Positions 1 to 9,538 of a DNA stretch of 30,550 bases are shown here, in pieces. Numbering within the stretch: the stretch's first letter is position 1; each line of letters opens with the position of its first letter. Source of the stretch: Chara braunii. Taxonomy: Eukaryota; Streptophyta; Charophyceae; Charales; Characeae. The stretch covers positions 6,465,360 through 6,495,909 of the forward strand of contig BFEA01000004.1 of the NCBI GenBank assembly GCA_003427395.1. The letters are read 5' to 3'. The position numbers were made by a program, and so were the translations under genes. The notes under the pieces are model-generated. The model was not told where the DNA came from. It ran no database searches and saw nothing but the letters and a program-made list of their open reading frames with translations.

Positions 1-400
1 ACCCCTAAATTGGGGCGGCCTAGCGATATGCCCCTTGTTGTTGATGTTATGTAGGTTGGATGTACCCTTAAGTTAGGGCGGTCTAGCCATTCGTCATTTG
101 TGTTTGCTTAGGCAGCTTAGGCAGCTTAGGCATACCCCTAAGTTGGAACAGTCTAATCCTATGCGCTACGTAAACTTTGTTTAAGGCTGACTAGGCATAC
201 CCCTAAGTTAGGGGAGTCTAACTTTATGCTTCATGTCGTCAGTTAAATAGAAGTCAGGCGTACCCCTAAGTTAGGGCGGTCTGGTCATATGCTTTATGTT
301 CATAGTTTATGTTGGGCTAAGTATACCCCTAAGTTGGGGCAGTCTAGACATACTTTTCAGTTATGTAAGTTGGGCATAGCCCTAAGTTGAGGCAGCCTAG
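1..400. repeat. Tandem repeat, about 63-bp period, seven units
   Basis: Seven imperfect units begin near 1, 64, 134, 199, 262, 325 and 378. Each starts with a variant of ACCCCTAAGTTGGGGCGG followed by TCTAG and a TATGC-like stretch. The start of each unit is itself a small palindrome (CCCTAA/TTAGGG or CCCC/GGGG). The array runs off the left edge, so its true length is unknown. CCCTAA resembles the plant telomere word but is never tandem at 7-bp spacing, so this is not telomeric DNA. A single further unit lies at 14455. Confidence 0.85.
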
Positions 401-929
401 TTGTGCGCTGTCGCGCGCGACGGTCCTGCACCCTGCTGGGGAGCGCTGAACCTCACGGTCGTGTCACGCAGGATTTATTTTCTTAGAACAACTCGTTACC
501 ACTCCAACCGTGCGCGCGTGCTATACCTCTCACGACGCCCTGCGACAGGTCGGGACGTCGCGAGGTACAACTTACCTTTATCCGAGGGGTTGTCATCACC
601 CTCAGGTAGGCGTATCCCTGCTGAGCTACCGGTCCACGTACGAAGGCTTTTACATGTCTGAGCAGAGGTAGGTCGGCCGAGGGTGTTTGCTCGATCGTTG
701 TAGCATGAAAATGGGGTACGCGCGGTAAGACGCCTAGGACAAACCCGTTAGATATTCAGGTCGAACTTTGAGATGGTCGTCTATTTCCGCTTCTGTTCCA
801 GAAACACACTCCTTCTGACTACTATGTTCAACGTATCAAAACCCTGTCACTACCAAAGATAAACTATTATACTCAATGTATGACTGATCATCAGATAGTA
901 TATAAGACTTGATTATGAATAGCGAGGTA
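401..929. other. No recognisable gene
   Basis: GC-rich at first (to about 720), then A+T-richer. An 86-codon open frame at 401-661 on the plus strand has no recognisable domain and arginine-rich composition typical of chance translation. Nothing else could be supported. Confidence 0.5.
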
Positions 930-1740
930 TTACCGGTGGGAACCCTTCCCACTTTCACAAGTGCTGAATGTCCAAACTTTTCACGATGTTAATTCCAGTC
1001 CAGCCCAAATCATGCAAAAAACAGACCTGCACAACATAATGCAAAGACAGTTCACATGCCATGCACTAACGGCGTCAACCATCAACCACTGACATTGTCT
1101 CTCACTCCCCAAACCATGCATGACAGCTCTATCTTTCCTGAGATGCAAGCCCAACCCTCTCACTTGTATTCAAAGGACCCTTGAGAGTGACCAGGACCAT
1201 TTAGGCGATGACCACAGGTGACAGTTTTACTGACCACAAGGTTTGTTTTTGGATGTAGGTGTCAAGTCAAAGTGGAAAGAGTTGAATCGACAACGACCGA
1301 CCTGTTATCGAGTGATAACAAAAAATTGAGTCCCTTATGTAGGACTTCTCCTTCAATTGCAGTAGACCAAAGCAAAGACCTGCACACACACAGGTCAACA
1401 ATGATTCAACATCCTCTTACTTGATTCCCACATAATGACATCTAAGGGTCAGACCCTTAGTTCTAGTTTATGAGCTTTGGGATCATCATCCCAAAGTCTA
1501 ATCCCTACCTTCTATCTTTCCTGAATCGTCTGTCACTCCTCTTTTTATTTTAAGGAATTTCTTGCGTATGCCCAAAACTGTCTTTCAGGGAAACTCATAT
1601 TTCCCTTTACTCTCAATACTTGCATTCTCTCTCGCGCAGATAAGCACACTCATTTGGTGCTTATGTGGTAGTCTAGCTGAGATTAAACTTATGGTATTGA
1701 CAATTCCTCCTCAGAAGTTTATCAACAACTGAGGCTACGC
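930..1740. repeat. Series of isolated perfect hairpins
   Basis: Short perfect inverted repeats recur every 100-200 bp with unrelated stem sequences: 936-952 (GTGGGAA arms), 1303-1320 (TGTTATC arms), 1442-1460 (CTAAGGGTC arms, 1-nt loop), 1475-1496 (CTTTGGGAT arms), 1640-1664 (ATAAGCAC arms) and 1709-1734 (CCTCAG arms). No coding signal accompanies them. The density is higher than expected by chance for 7-9 bp perfect stems with loops under 15 nt. The field is continuous with the larger array to the right. Confidence 0.65.
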
Positions 1741-2396
1741 AAAGCTTTTATTTTCCTAATCCTTTGTCCCTGCGGTTTTTGCCCTCTATTTTACTCGTCC
1801 CTATGGACTTTTTGGAGTCGCCCCTGATGGAACACTCCCTTTCTCCTTTTGTCTTCTTCTTGTCCTGACATACTCAAGTAGTGGGTTGACTCACCCGGGA
1901 ATCATCCACCACTTGATCAATTCCAAATTAAACGGTTAGTCAAACGAGTAGTCGAATTGCTCCTACGGAAGCAATCAACCACCCTTCGAAGCTGAAGCAA
2001 TCCTCATGCGATCAAACGATTCAGGCAAATCATGCGCACGTGATTGGATAACCCATATGTGAGTATTTAGTTTTTGATAAACCCCTTCTAGATTCAGATG
2101 TCAATACAGAAGTTCAATCAAGTAGTAGGCGACCTTCACGGAAGCCTCCTATTACTCCTTGATCGGAGCTCAGTCTATTTTTACAAGTGTAATAGGATGA
2201 CCCTACGGGAGTCACCCTACTACTTACTTAGAGTCAGACGAACTAGGATTAAGTCAGTGGACTTAGACAAGCCGAAGTGCCTTACTTGGTACGTTTAGGA
2301 TGTAGCCAAGCAGGCTATAGGATGACTCTACGGGAGCCTTCTATATCCGGCTTGAAAGTTTTCAGATTGAATGTTAGTACTTATTTATACCGCCTG

Positions 2397-3990
2397 TCAG
2401 TCATACCTAAACAAATAGTAGGGTTACTCACCCGGTAGTATCCCTCTACTGTCTAAACATAATCATCATTTCTTTACTAGTAAACCTGTGAATCAAACAA
2501 GTATTAGGATAACCCTCCCGGAAGTTACCCTACTACCAGTTCGATGAGTAAGAGATCAGTCAAAACAACTCCAAGTTGAATAACCTTGACTGTTCCCTTA
2601 CTTTGCCCACTTATTGCGAACGAGCAAGAGGTATGCCGACTTTTACGGAAGTCGACCAAATTAACCTAGACTTAGGAGTTCGTATACTCACCCGGGAGTA
2701 CTTAATTCCCTTCCTAAGTCTAGTCAAATCAAGTGAGAGGAGAACTCCACGGGAGCTTCTCGTAACCTGATCCAATGTTAAACAACTAGGCCATTAGTAT
2801 CCAAGTAATGCCATTCCATTAGTCATACCAGAACAAGCAGCAGGGTGTATCCCTTTTACTTGTCCAAACATAATCAACTCATCCTTTTCTTGTTAGTTGA
2901 TCCCCAGGTCAAACAAAGTATTAGGATAACCCTCCCGGGAGCCATCTAATACCAATTCGATGTGTAGGGGACCAGTCAACTTTCACAAAAACCTAACTTA
3001 GACTTAGGTGATCGCGTACTCATCCGGGAGTACTTAATTCCCTTCTTAAGTCTTAGTCAAATCAAGTGATAGGAGATCCCCGCGGGAGAACCGGGTCAAC
3101 GGTTGTTATTAACGATTATAGGATTGTACTTCACGGAAGTACCGATCAAATGACTTATGTTAAGCTGAAGGATGTACTTCATAGAAGTACCGGTTCAAAT
3201 GACTTTTGTCAAACCGAAGGATGTACTTCACGGAAGTACCGGATGAATTCACTCTTGTTAGTTAAAGGAATGCACTTCACGGAAGTACTGGATCATATGA
3301 CGGTTGTCAATGTAACCTGCTTGTTAATAAGGAAGATGCACGGCATCTTCCTGCTACAAATGTCTGAGTTAACTAATCATTATACCAATTTGTTAACTTT
3401 AGTTAGGTCATTAGTATCAACGTTGTCAATCCATTAGTCCTACCAAGACAAGTAGCAGGGTACTCACCGGGGAGTATCCCTTTTACTTGTCCAAGCACAA
3501 TCAACTCATTCTTCCCTTGTTAGTTGTTCCCCTGATCAAACGAAGTATTAGGATAAGCCTCCTGGGAGCCACCCTAATACCAGTTTGATGTGTAGGAGAT
3601 CAAGATCACTTTTTAGGTTAGTCGCCCTGATCGTTCATTTATTCGTTTATGTGTTAAATTGAGCAAAGGATATTGTTAACTTATACGGAAGTCGCACAAA
3701 TCGATCTAGACTTAGGAGTTCGTGTACTCATCCGGGAGTACTCATTTCCCCTCCTAAGTCTAGTCAGATCAGTGATAGGAGAATCCCACGGGAGCCTCCC
3801 ATTACCTCTGCTCTTATTAGTTGTTTGAAAATGTGTACCCCACGGGAGTACCGGATTAGTCATGCTTTGATTAATCACTTGAAGATATGTACTCCACGGG
3901 AGTACCGGATTAGCCTTGGATTTAGCTGGTGAATCAAGAGAGAAGATGCCGTGCATCTTCTTGTATCTAATGTATGCATGTCAAAAGTTA
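2397..3990. repeat. Three higher-order repeat units within the hairpin array
   Basis: A long unit recurs three times. The first block is at 2397-2565, 2820-2984 and 3436-3616: AGTCATACC-like start, AGTAGGG...CCCT hairpin, AATCAAACAAGTATTAGGATAA-like stretch, then a CCCGGGAG hairpin. A second block follows it at 2652-2775, 2989-3105 and 3693-3810: CTAGACTTAGGAGTTCG hairpin, then AAGTGATAGGAGA hairpin. Copy B has lost the inner hairpin of the first block (2841-2870) but kept its outer arms. The copies are diverged, so the array is not recent. Confidence 0.8.
3126..3290. repeat. 48-49 bp tandem hairpin repeat, four units
   Basis: GTACTTC-ACG-GAAGTAC hairpins start at 3126, 3174, 3223 and 3272, at 48-49 bp spacing. 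Between them lies a conserved spacer of the type CGGTTCAAATGACTTTTGT plus AAGGAT. The second unit has ATA in place of ACG in the loop, and the fourth has a G for T in the outer stem. Similar units reappear at 3835 and 3889 with CC/GG substituted for TC/GA in the stem. Confidence 0.9.
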
Positions 3991-3999
3991 ACTAGTTAG

Positions 4000-4636
4000 G
4001 TGGATGGCTGGGTAGTTCGCACGGCGAGTACCTTTTTAGTCATTCCATGCAGGCATTTTAACGACCCCAATGGAGAACTCCATCATAATGCCTTTGTTTT
4101 TCTCAAGACCATGCAGGCTAAGTTCCTTCTCGGTTCTTTCCTGGGTTCCTTTTCCCGACTTCAGATAGATTCTCAATTCAATCATATAGTATTTTTCATA
4201 TTTGATATGCTTAGCCCCGAAAAAAACTATAAAAAGTATATCAAACAATTACACATGCAGACAATGGAAGGGCGTAGCCTTTAAGGGTATATGGGAAAAT
4301 AATATGTGACGCGTACCTTATGGTACCCTGCCTCCAGAGTTCCTCCTGAACTCCGGCAGAGCTCCCGCAATCGCCCTGTTGTTTGTTTGTCTGAGTATCC
4401 TTTGTCATAGAATAAAACTTCATATTCAAAGATATCATATCTTTTTAGGTAAGTGTGAAATCAAAAAGGAAGTAAGGGGATTAGTTTAAAGGAGAATGGG
4501 GAAGGATGGAGGAGGCAGGCACCTCCACATGGTGACGGTGTTCCTTCCTTTTTAGCGTTTTGCCCTTTCTTCTTCCCTTTCTCATGATGCTCAATATCAG
4601 AAATAATCCCTACTTAATATTCAGTAAATAATAGCA
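4000..4636. other. No recognisable gene; one short hairpin
   Basis: A plus-strand open frame of 94 codons (4000-4284) and shorter minus frames show no family resemblance. A hairpin with CAGAGTTC/GAACTC-type arms is present at about 4335-4357. The rest is A+T-rich unique-looking sequence. Confidence 0.4.
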
Positions 4637-4680
4637 ACAACAATAATAGTAATATTAATAAATAATAATAATAATAATAA
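4637..4680 (+). repeat. (TAA)n microsatellite
   Basis: Impure TAA/AATAAT run. It is the first of a set of TAA tracts, all with TAA on the plus strand, at about 5361-5390, 5400-5437, 7935-7991, 8729-8790, 9889-9944, 9952-10016 and 11939-11982. Confidence 0.9.
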
Positions 4681-4739
4681 CTATACGGAACATGATTGTG
4701 AATGTCATATAGAAACCCAAATTGCGAATCCAGCGGCTA

Positions 4740-5340
4740 CCTGAGCTAACCATGCATGAGTATGAAGTACAAGTGCATCGAGTATCGATAATACAATAGT
4801 AATGAGCCAATGTCCAAGCCCACAGGCCACACCATCACAGTACCCAAAATCGCTCTCTCCCGTCTGGCGGACGGTGCTCGGCGTGCTTTGCCATACTATC
4901 CTACGCTACATCTGGTTCACTCAACGGGATCACTTTGGATCATGTTTGTCCATGCCATCGACGACCTCTCTTTTATGTACTAGGTACGTATCTCGTCACC
5001 CTGAATCAGACTTTGATTATCCACACACAATGCCTTATCCCTGAAGATCGCTCGATCACCCGCTGTACCCCCTCGCACTCTGCAGCCTGGCTACGGTCGT
5101 CTATGACGTGCTACGCTGTTTTTGCGTGTAGGCGCCCAGGCACAACCCGAGCCTGCTATACGGCGCAGCCTAGTGAGGTCCGCGTGTTCACTCAGCCAAC
5201 TGATATGCTGCAGAAGTTTAAATGCCCACATACGGAAATGTTGATTTGGCTTGTGAATAATATTCAGACCCGCCTTCACTTAGGGCGGACATTTTGTTTG
5301 CAGGGGCCTTGGCTTAGAGCAATGTGATGTCCGATAGGCC
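4740..5340. other. Unassigned region with weak open frames
   Basis: Plus-strand frames 4802-5044 and 4935-5327 (130 codons) and minus-strand frame 5091-5279 are open but carry no recognisable domain. The start (about 4790-4850) weakly resembles the repeated unit described at 5361 (GAGCCAATGT, CAGTACCCAAAAT), so it may be a further diverged copy. Confidence 0.35.
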
Positions 5341-5360
5341 ACTTGGGGGTAGGATCTTCA

Positions 5361-5400
5361 CAATAATAATAATAATAATAATAATAATTAAAAAAAAAAC

Positions 5401-5437
<37 letters not shown>

Positions 5438-5779
5438 GTAACAATAATGCAAAAAATGCGAGTAATAACGATTTTCAGTAATCAAACATCACCATATACG
5501 TAAGACCGGATAGTCGTGACCCTGCACCAATAGCCATGTTACATCACGAGTCGCACTGGATTGGAAGACATCAAGAGTTCAGTATTGCCAATGCTGGTTA
5601 AGTCTCGTCATCATCATCACAATAAAAAACCAGTGCTGATATCCCATTCGGCGTTCAGCACCCAAACTACAGATGGTAGATCCCACTTGGCCTACCCACG
5701 ACATTGCCGAATGATGATGGCAACAACTTTACCTTAGCACGAGCATACAACGACCAAGGCCGCTTGCCTCAAGCCCCAG
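5361..5779 (+). repeat. Recurrent TAA-led unit, copy 1, ending at a donor-like site
   Basis: Begins with two (TAA)n tracts. It continues with CAGTAATCAAACATCACC, ACCATATACGTAAGACC, CATCACGAGTCGC, CCCAAACTACAGATGGTAG and a segment ending CCCCAG|GTAGG at 5779/5780. The same order of landmarks recurs at 7935, in part at 8725, and at 9889. A shared splice-donor-like end suggests an ancestral exon or gene end that was segmentally duplicated. An alternative is a minus-strand retroposon with a (TTA)n tail. Confidence 0.65.
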
Positions 5780-5904
5780 GTAGGTTCCTTGCATCTCTCA
5801 TCAACCTTGATCCCCCTTACCGATGTTACTTGCACCCAAGCCTATCACACCCTCACTTAGCATAGTGCAGAGACACTTGATTTGACAAAACACACACGTA
5901 TGAC

Positions 5905-6190
5905 CCTATGGGTACCTCGTGTACTTCCATACCCGCCTCTACGCCTATCTCTGTGCCTGCCTCCGTACCTGTCTCTGTGCCTGTTTCTATGTCTGTCTTC
6001 TTCCAGATTACTGACCCTATAGGTACCTCGTGTACTTCCGTCCTCGCCTCTGCACCTGTCTCTGTGCCTGCCTCTGCACCTGTCTCCATGCCTGTTTCTG
6101 TGTCTGTCTCCATGCCCGTTTCTGTGTCTGTCTCCATGCCCGTTTCTGTGTGGGTCTCCGTGCCTACCTCCATGTCTGTCACCGTGCCTG
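5905..6190. repeat. Degenerate CTGTCTCTGTGC minisatellite with a 112-bp duplication
   Basis: GACCCTATGGGTACCTCGTG at about 5901 recurs as GACCCTATAGGTACCTCGTG at about 6013. Each copy is followed by TCTGTGCCTGCCTC-type repeats. The repeat makes both strands appear open (VSVPVS on plus, TETGME on minus), so long frames here are composition artefacts. Confidence 0.8.
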
Positions 6191-6648
6191 CTTTAGTCTT
6201 CATTCCCCTGCATGCTGCACTAACACCTTGTGACCTCCTTTGTGAGATCACTGACACAGTTACACTTGGTTGTGGAAAGCATCGACTTTGTCGACATCAC
6301 TACAACCATATAATTTTTNGGGCCCGCTGTCGGNAGGGATGCCACCTGTATCCNGATTGTGAACATCCTCTGCATCCAGATGCAGTATGTCCCATCTGTG
6401 CCTACAGGCGCTATAGCGAATGCGCACTTAACTGTGATGGTGAACGCCCCACAATGGTCATGGCCTGCAACCGGCATGCCCTCTGCCGTGCATGCTTCAG
6501 AGGTATGGTNGATGCTAGCCGTCNTGGTTCCTGCTGTGACGAAGTTGCTTACCTGAATGGTTTTCNTCCTATAGATCAGCGGGAGGGCTGCTACCATCGC
6601 CCGCATCCTTATGATAGTTGTCCTATCTGTCGTGAGGGTCTTACTTAG
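5908..6648 (+). CDS. Putative protein with two tandem RING-like zinc modules
   Basis: The 246-codon frame is open from ATG to TAG. Residues 1 to about 95 are low complexity (PVSV/SVSMPVS repeats) encoded by a TCTGTGCCTG minisatellite and may not be translated. Residues 108-164 and 172-241 form two similar Cys/His modules: C-x3-C (CDLLC; CALNC), then CGKHRLC or CNRHALC, then a terminal CPIC at 161-164 and 238-241. The ends match the C3-H-C and CPxC parts of RING fingers, which usually act as E3 ubiquitin ligases. The first pair is spaced C-x3-C, not the usual C-x2-C, so function is uncertain. Six single ambiguous bases (6319, 6334, 6354, 6510, 6524, 6566) fall only here. An acceptor-like CATAGTGCAG at about 5870 suggests an upstream exon. 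Confidence 0.55.
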   Translation: MGTSCTSIPASTPISVPASVPVSVPVSMSVFFQITDPIGTSCTSVLASAPVSVPASAPVSMPVSVSVSMPVSVSVSMPVSVWVSVPTSMSVTVPALVFIPLHAALTPCDLLCEITDTVTLGCGKHRLCRHHYNHIIFXARCRXGCHLYXDCEHPLHPDAVCPICAYRRYSECALNCDGERPTMVMACNRHALCRACFRGMXDASRXGSCCDEVAYLNGFXPIDQREGCYHRPHPYDSCPICREGLT

Positions 6649-6676
6649 ACATACCTTGCACCCTGACAAAAATGTG

Positions 6677-6965
6677 CAGGTGCGCTGAAAAGAGTGTACA
6701 AGAATGTGCAAAGGTGGAAAACCCTTCACTAAAACTGCAAAACAATGAAGACTGTAGTAAAAGAAGAACATAAGTTTGTGTCGTTTTACTTTGTTTGTAC
6801 ATTGCACCCTAGCACCCTCAAAGAAAAAGTCCGAAGGGTGAAAATGAGAATAAAAAGTGAAGAAGGAAGTGCAGGCGCGCTGAAAAATGAACGTGGTAGA
6901 CTCTTCACCAAAACTGCAAAACTGTGAAAGAAAGAAGAATGCAGTAAAAGAAAGAAGATGTTTGT
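6677..6965 (+). repeat. About 195-bp direct duplication downstream of the RING-like frame
   Basis: GTGCAGGTGCGCTGAAAA at 6677 recurs as GTGCAGGCGCGCTGAAAA at about 6871. Both copies run through CTTCAC(T/C)AAAACTGCAAAAC and GCAGTAAAAGAA-like sequence to ATGTTTGTGTC. It lies just past the stop codon, so it could be 3' UTR or flanking DNA. Confidence 0.75.
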
Positions 6966-7934
6966 GTCACCCTTATTTTATTTTTATTATTTCTCCCTCT
7001 GCCTATCGATTTTCCTTTTTTGCTCTTCTCTCCCTTGTGTTTGACACCTCTTCCTTCACTCTGCCTCTTTCCCATAGCGTGCAAGCGGGCTGTTATGGCA
7101 TACGGGGATGGGGGCAGCTCGCGCTCAACTTCATCAACGTGGCGAGTTAGAGGCATAGTGGAGGAGGCGTTAAGAAGACTGAGAAACTGAATGATTTCAA
7201 TGTGTCTTTGTTTTTGATTTTTATCCTTTGATTCAGTGTGAATATTTTTTGTAAAACACTGAAAGAAATAATAATACTGTGAAACAAAGTGTCATTCTGG
7301 TTTGTTTGTCTCTTTGCATGTCTGTCCTTTCATTTTTCTTTTCTTTGCTCATCTTATTTCTTCTTCTACTTCACGTGCTAATGCTCTTAGTCAATAGTTC
7401 TGTGACAATATATCTTTCCTTGTCTGTCCTGCTCGTTTCTGTTAGCCGGTCTGGTCCATCTGTCTGACTGACTGTGTCCGTCTAACTTGACAGACCGTGT
7501 CTATTTGGTTGTCTATCGTCCTCGTTCAGTCAAGCAGTACTGCATGGGGCAGTATGCTCTATAGGCATGGGAAAGGGGATTAATGGGCTGCAGACGCATA
7601 ATTCCAGAGACAGCCCTCCGCCATTCATTTATTATTGCATGAGCCATTCAGAAGTGCTGCCAAAGTGACTCGTGCAAGGAGGCCTGTAGTAAGCCCGGAG
7701 ACGAAGTGGGCTGAAAGTGGTAATATAAACATAGCCGCGAATGGAACTGTGACCATAGCTCTAGGTGTAGAACAATGCGAGTGTGTGCCGGCATGTAGAG
7801 TGTCAGGGTGATCCTGTGTATGCGAACAGAAAGAGTGGTCGAGCTTGAATTTGATTTGTGTTCTGAGACCTGCTTGTTGCCAGTTTGTTGCGCACATGTT
7901 CGTAAGCATGAATAAGGGCGAGTCTGTCTTCACT
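6966..7934. other. Pyrimidine-biased region without a recognisable gene
   Basis: T-rich and TCTG-rich on the plus strand (7280-7520, with TGTCTGTC, CTGACTGAC and GTCCGTC words). This resembles the TCTG minisatellites at 5930, 8460 and 9010. Short open frames reflect composition only. No domain could be identified. Confidence 0.4.
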
Positions 7935-8326
7935 AATAATAGTAATAATAACAATAACAATAATAACAACGTTAGTAATAATAATAATAATTATCATTAT
8001 AATTATACCAGTCAATCAATGAATTAGCAAACTTCAACAATCAGTCAGTATCATGTACATAAGACCAGATAGTTGTGGCCTCAAACCTACAACAGAACTG
8101 CACCACTGGTTTCATCAAGCAGGAAGACACCAGGAGCTAACAACTGACAATACCGGCAAGGTCTCACCGTCATTGCCAAAGAGGAGCCAATGTTGACATC
8201 CTATCAGTGTCCAGACTACAGATGGCAGACCCTACCTAGCCTATCTACCAAACCCAATGATGACGACAACAGTTTCTCCGAAGTACGATCATACATCGAC
8301 CAAATGTCGCATGCTTCCAGTACCAG
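7935..8326 (+). repeat. Recurrent TAA-led unit, copy 2
   Basis: Starts with impure (TAA)n, then CATGTACATAAGACCAGATAG, CAGAACTGCACCAC, CCAGACTACAGATGGCAGACC, CCGAAGTACGATCATAC and CCAAATGTCGCATG, and ends TACCAG|GTAT at 8326/8327. The landmarks match copies 1 and 4 in order. Like copy 1, it is followed by a TCTG-rich tract, but no RING-like frame follows that tract. Confidence 0.7.
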
Positions 8327-8439
8327 GTATATCTCTACGCTTACTCATAACCTCGATTTTCAACACACAGATACTACTTGCACCCTGGAACCAGCTTACG
8401 CCACGATCTGCTTACCGCAGCACAACTTGGCTATGGCTG

Positions 8440-8700
8440 TCTGCTTCTTCCATTTGGCCCGTGAGTGTGCCTATTGTCTGCAGGTAACTATCTATCCATC
8501 TGTAGATCAGTCCGCCAACCCAATCGTCTCTGTTCATCCGCCTGTCCGTACCTGTCAGTGTCTGTTTCTTCTCCGCCAGTCTGTGTCTGGTCGCACCTGA
8601 CTGTCTCATTGTCTGTATTCAGTCTTTGTCTGCTTGTCTATCTCTGTCTGCCTGTCTCAACTGTCTGCTTGTCTTTTCCTTTCCTTTTTCTCCTTCCTGC
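8440..8700. repeat. TCTG-rich degenerate simple repeat
   Basis: CTGTCTCATTGTCTG, TTTGTCTGCTTGTC and CTGTCTGCCTGTCTC words dominate. The position relative to unit copy 2 parallels the TCTG tract that follows unit copy 1, supporting duplication of the whole block. Confidence 0.7.
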
Positions 8701-8724
8701 TACGACTTATTTAGACATAGCCAA

Positions 8725-8997
8725 ACTATCAGTAATAATAGGAATAATAATAGCAATAATGATAATCAATAATAATAATAATAATAACGAGACGACAATA
8801 TTCAGAGTGCACAGTTTCATTAAAGCCGGATCGTATCATAGTATATAGAAAACAGAACTGCACAAATACGACATCAATGGGGAAATCGTGATCCAGGAAC
8901 CCCAAGATTACTGAGAGTACGCTACCACCACCACCATCACACGTACCCTATTTCGGTGCCCGATACCCAAATTACCTTTTGTCCTTGGCAAAGCCAG
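8725..8997 (+). repeat. Recurrent TAA-led unit, copy 3 (shortened, diverged)
   Basis: A TAA tract at 8729-8790 is followed by AGAACTGCACAAATACG, CCCGATACCCAAATTACC and an end AAGCCAG|GTACG at 8997/8998. Only parts align with the other copies. Its assignment rests on the TAA start, the CAGAACTGCAC word and the donor-like end. Confidence 0.45.
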
Positions 8998-9009
8998 GTA
9001 CGATCTTCC

Positions 9010-9535
9010 CTCCTTCCCCTCTCATGCTTGTGCGTGTCTGTCTGCCTGTTCTTGCTTGTCTAGGTCTGTTTGTTTATCTTGTTGGTTTATGTGATTGTTT
9101 GTGTTTGTTTGTTAAAATATCTGTGTCCGTCCGATTCCCTGTCTGCATCTGTGTGGAAGAATGATGTGTCCGTTTGGTTGTATGTTTGCCTGATTGTCTG
9201 ACTGTGTGTTTGGTTGTGCCAGACTGTGTGGCTTGACTGTGCCAGATCGTGCCAGACTATGTGTCTGTACGCATGCATTTGTGCTTGACTTATCTGTTTG
9301 TTTGCCAATGTCAGGTTGTTCATTTGTTTATCCATGTTTGTCGGTCTGTTCGCTTATCTGTGTCTGTCAATCTGTCATGTGTGTCTGTTTTTGTCTGCGT
9401 CTGTTCTAGTATGTTCGTCTGTTTGTCCCATCCTACTGTGTCTGATTGTTGCCTGTTCTCTCTCTCTGTGTGCGTTCGTTCGCCCTCTCTCTTTCTCTAT
9501 CCCTTTTCTTCCTCTAACTCACAAAGTATGAAACA
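9010..9535. repeat. TCTG/TGTT-rich degenerate simple repeat
   Basis: About 500 bp dominated by TGTCTGTC, TTGTTTGT and CTGTGTCTG words, overlapped by several open frames whose cysteine, valine and leucine content simply reflects the repeat. No gene is supported. Confidence 0.75.
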
Positions 9536-9538
9536 CTA

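Larger units (their letters stand above)
1879..3990. repeat. Dense hairpin array with recurrent ACG/ACGG loops
   Basis: More than twenty inverted repeats are packed into 2.1 kb. Examples: 1956-1975, 2121-2156, 2193-2219, 2317-2344, 2418-2450, 2501-2537, 2635-2656, 2666-2723 (12-bp perfect outer stem CTAGACTTAGGA), 2740-2761, 2918-2952, 3126-3142, 3174-3190, 3223-3239, 3330-3352 (10-bp perfect stem AGGAAGATGC), 3449-3489, 3545-3580, 3706-3763, 3772-3805, 3835-3851, 3889-3905 and 3942-3960. The apex is usually TACGG, CACGG or ACCCGG, while stem sequences differ but stay complementary. The element at 3942 is the reverse-orientation copy of the one at 3330. Stops interrupt all frames and no protein family is recognisable. 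Confidence 0.85.

Noticed and set aside
1-400. CCCTAA/TTAGGG words suggesting a telomere
   Set aside because: The words are single, about 63 bp apart and part of a longer unit; there is no tandem CCCTAAA run.
3126-3290. Regular palindromic repeats resembling a CRISPR array
   Set aside because: The spacers are themselves repeated, not unique; the period is 48-49 bp; and the context is eukaryotic with no cas genes.
5853-6257. Minus-strand 134-codon frame rich in TETGME repeats
   Set aside because: It is the antisense reading of the TCTG minisatellite; composition alone keeps it open.
9087-9531. Overlapping cysteine-rich open frames on both strands
   Set aside because: They are translations of a TGTCTG-type simple repeat with no conserved spacing of cysteines.
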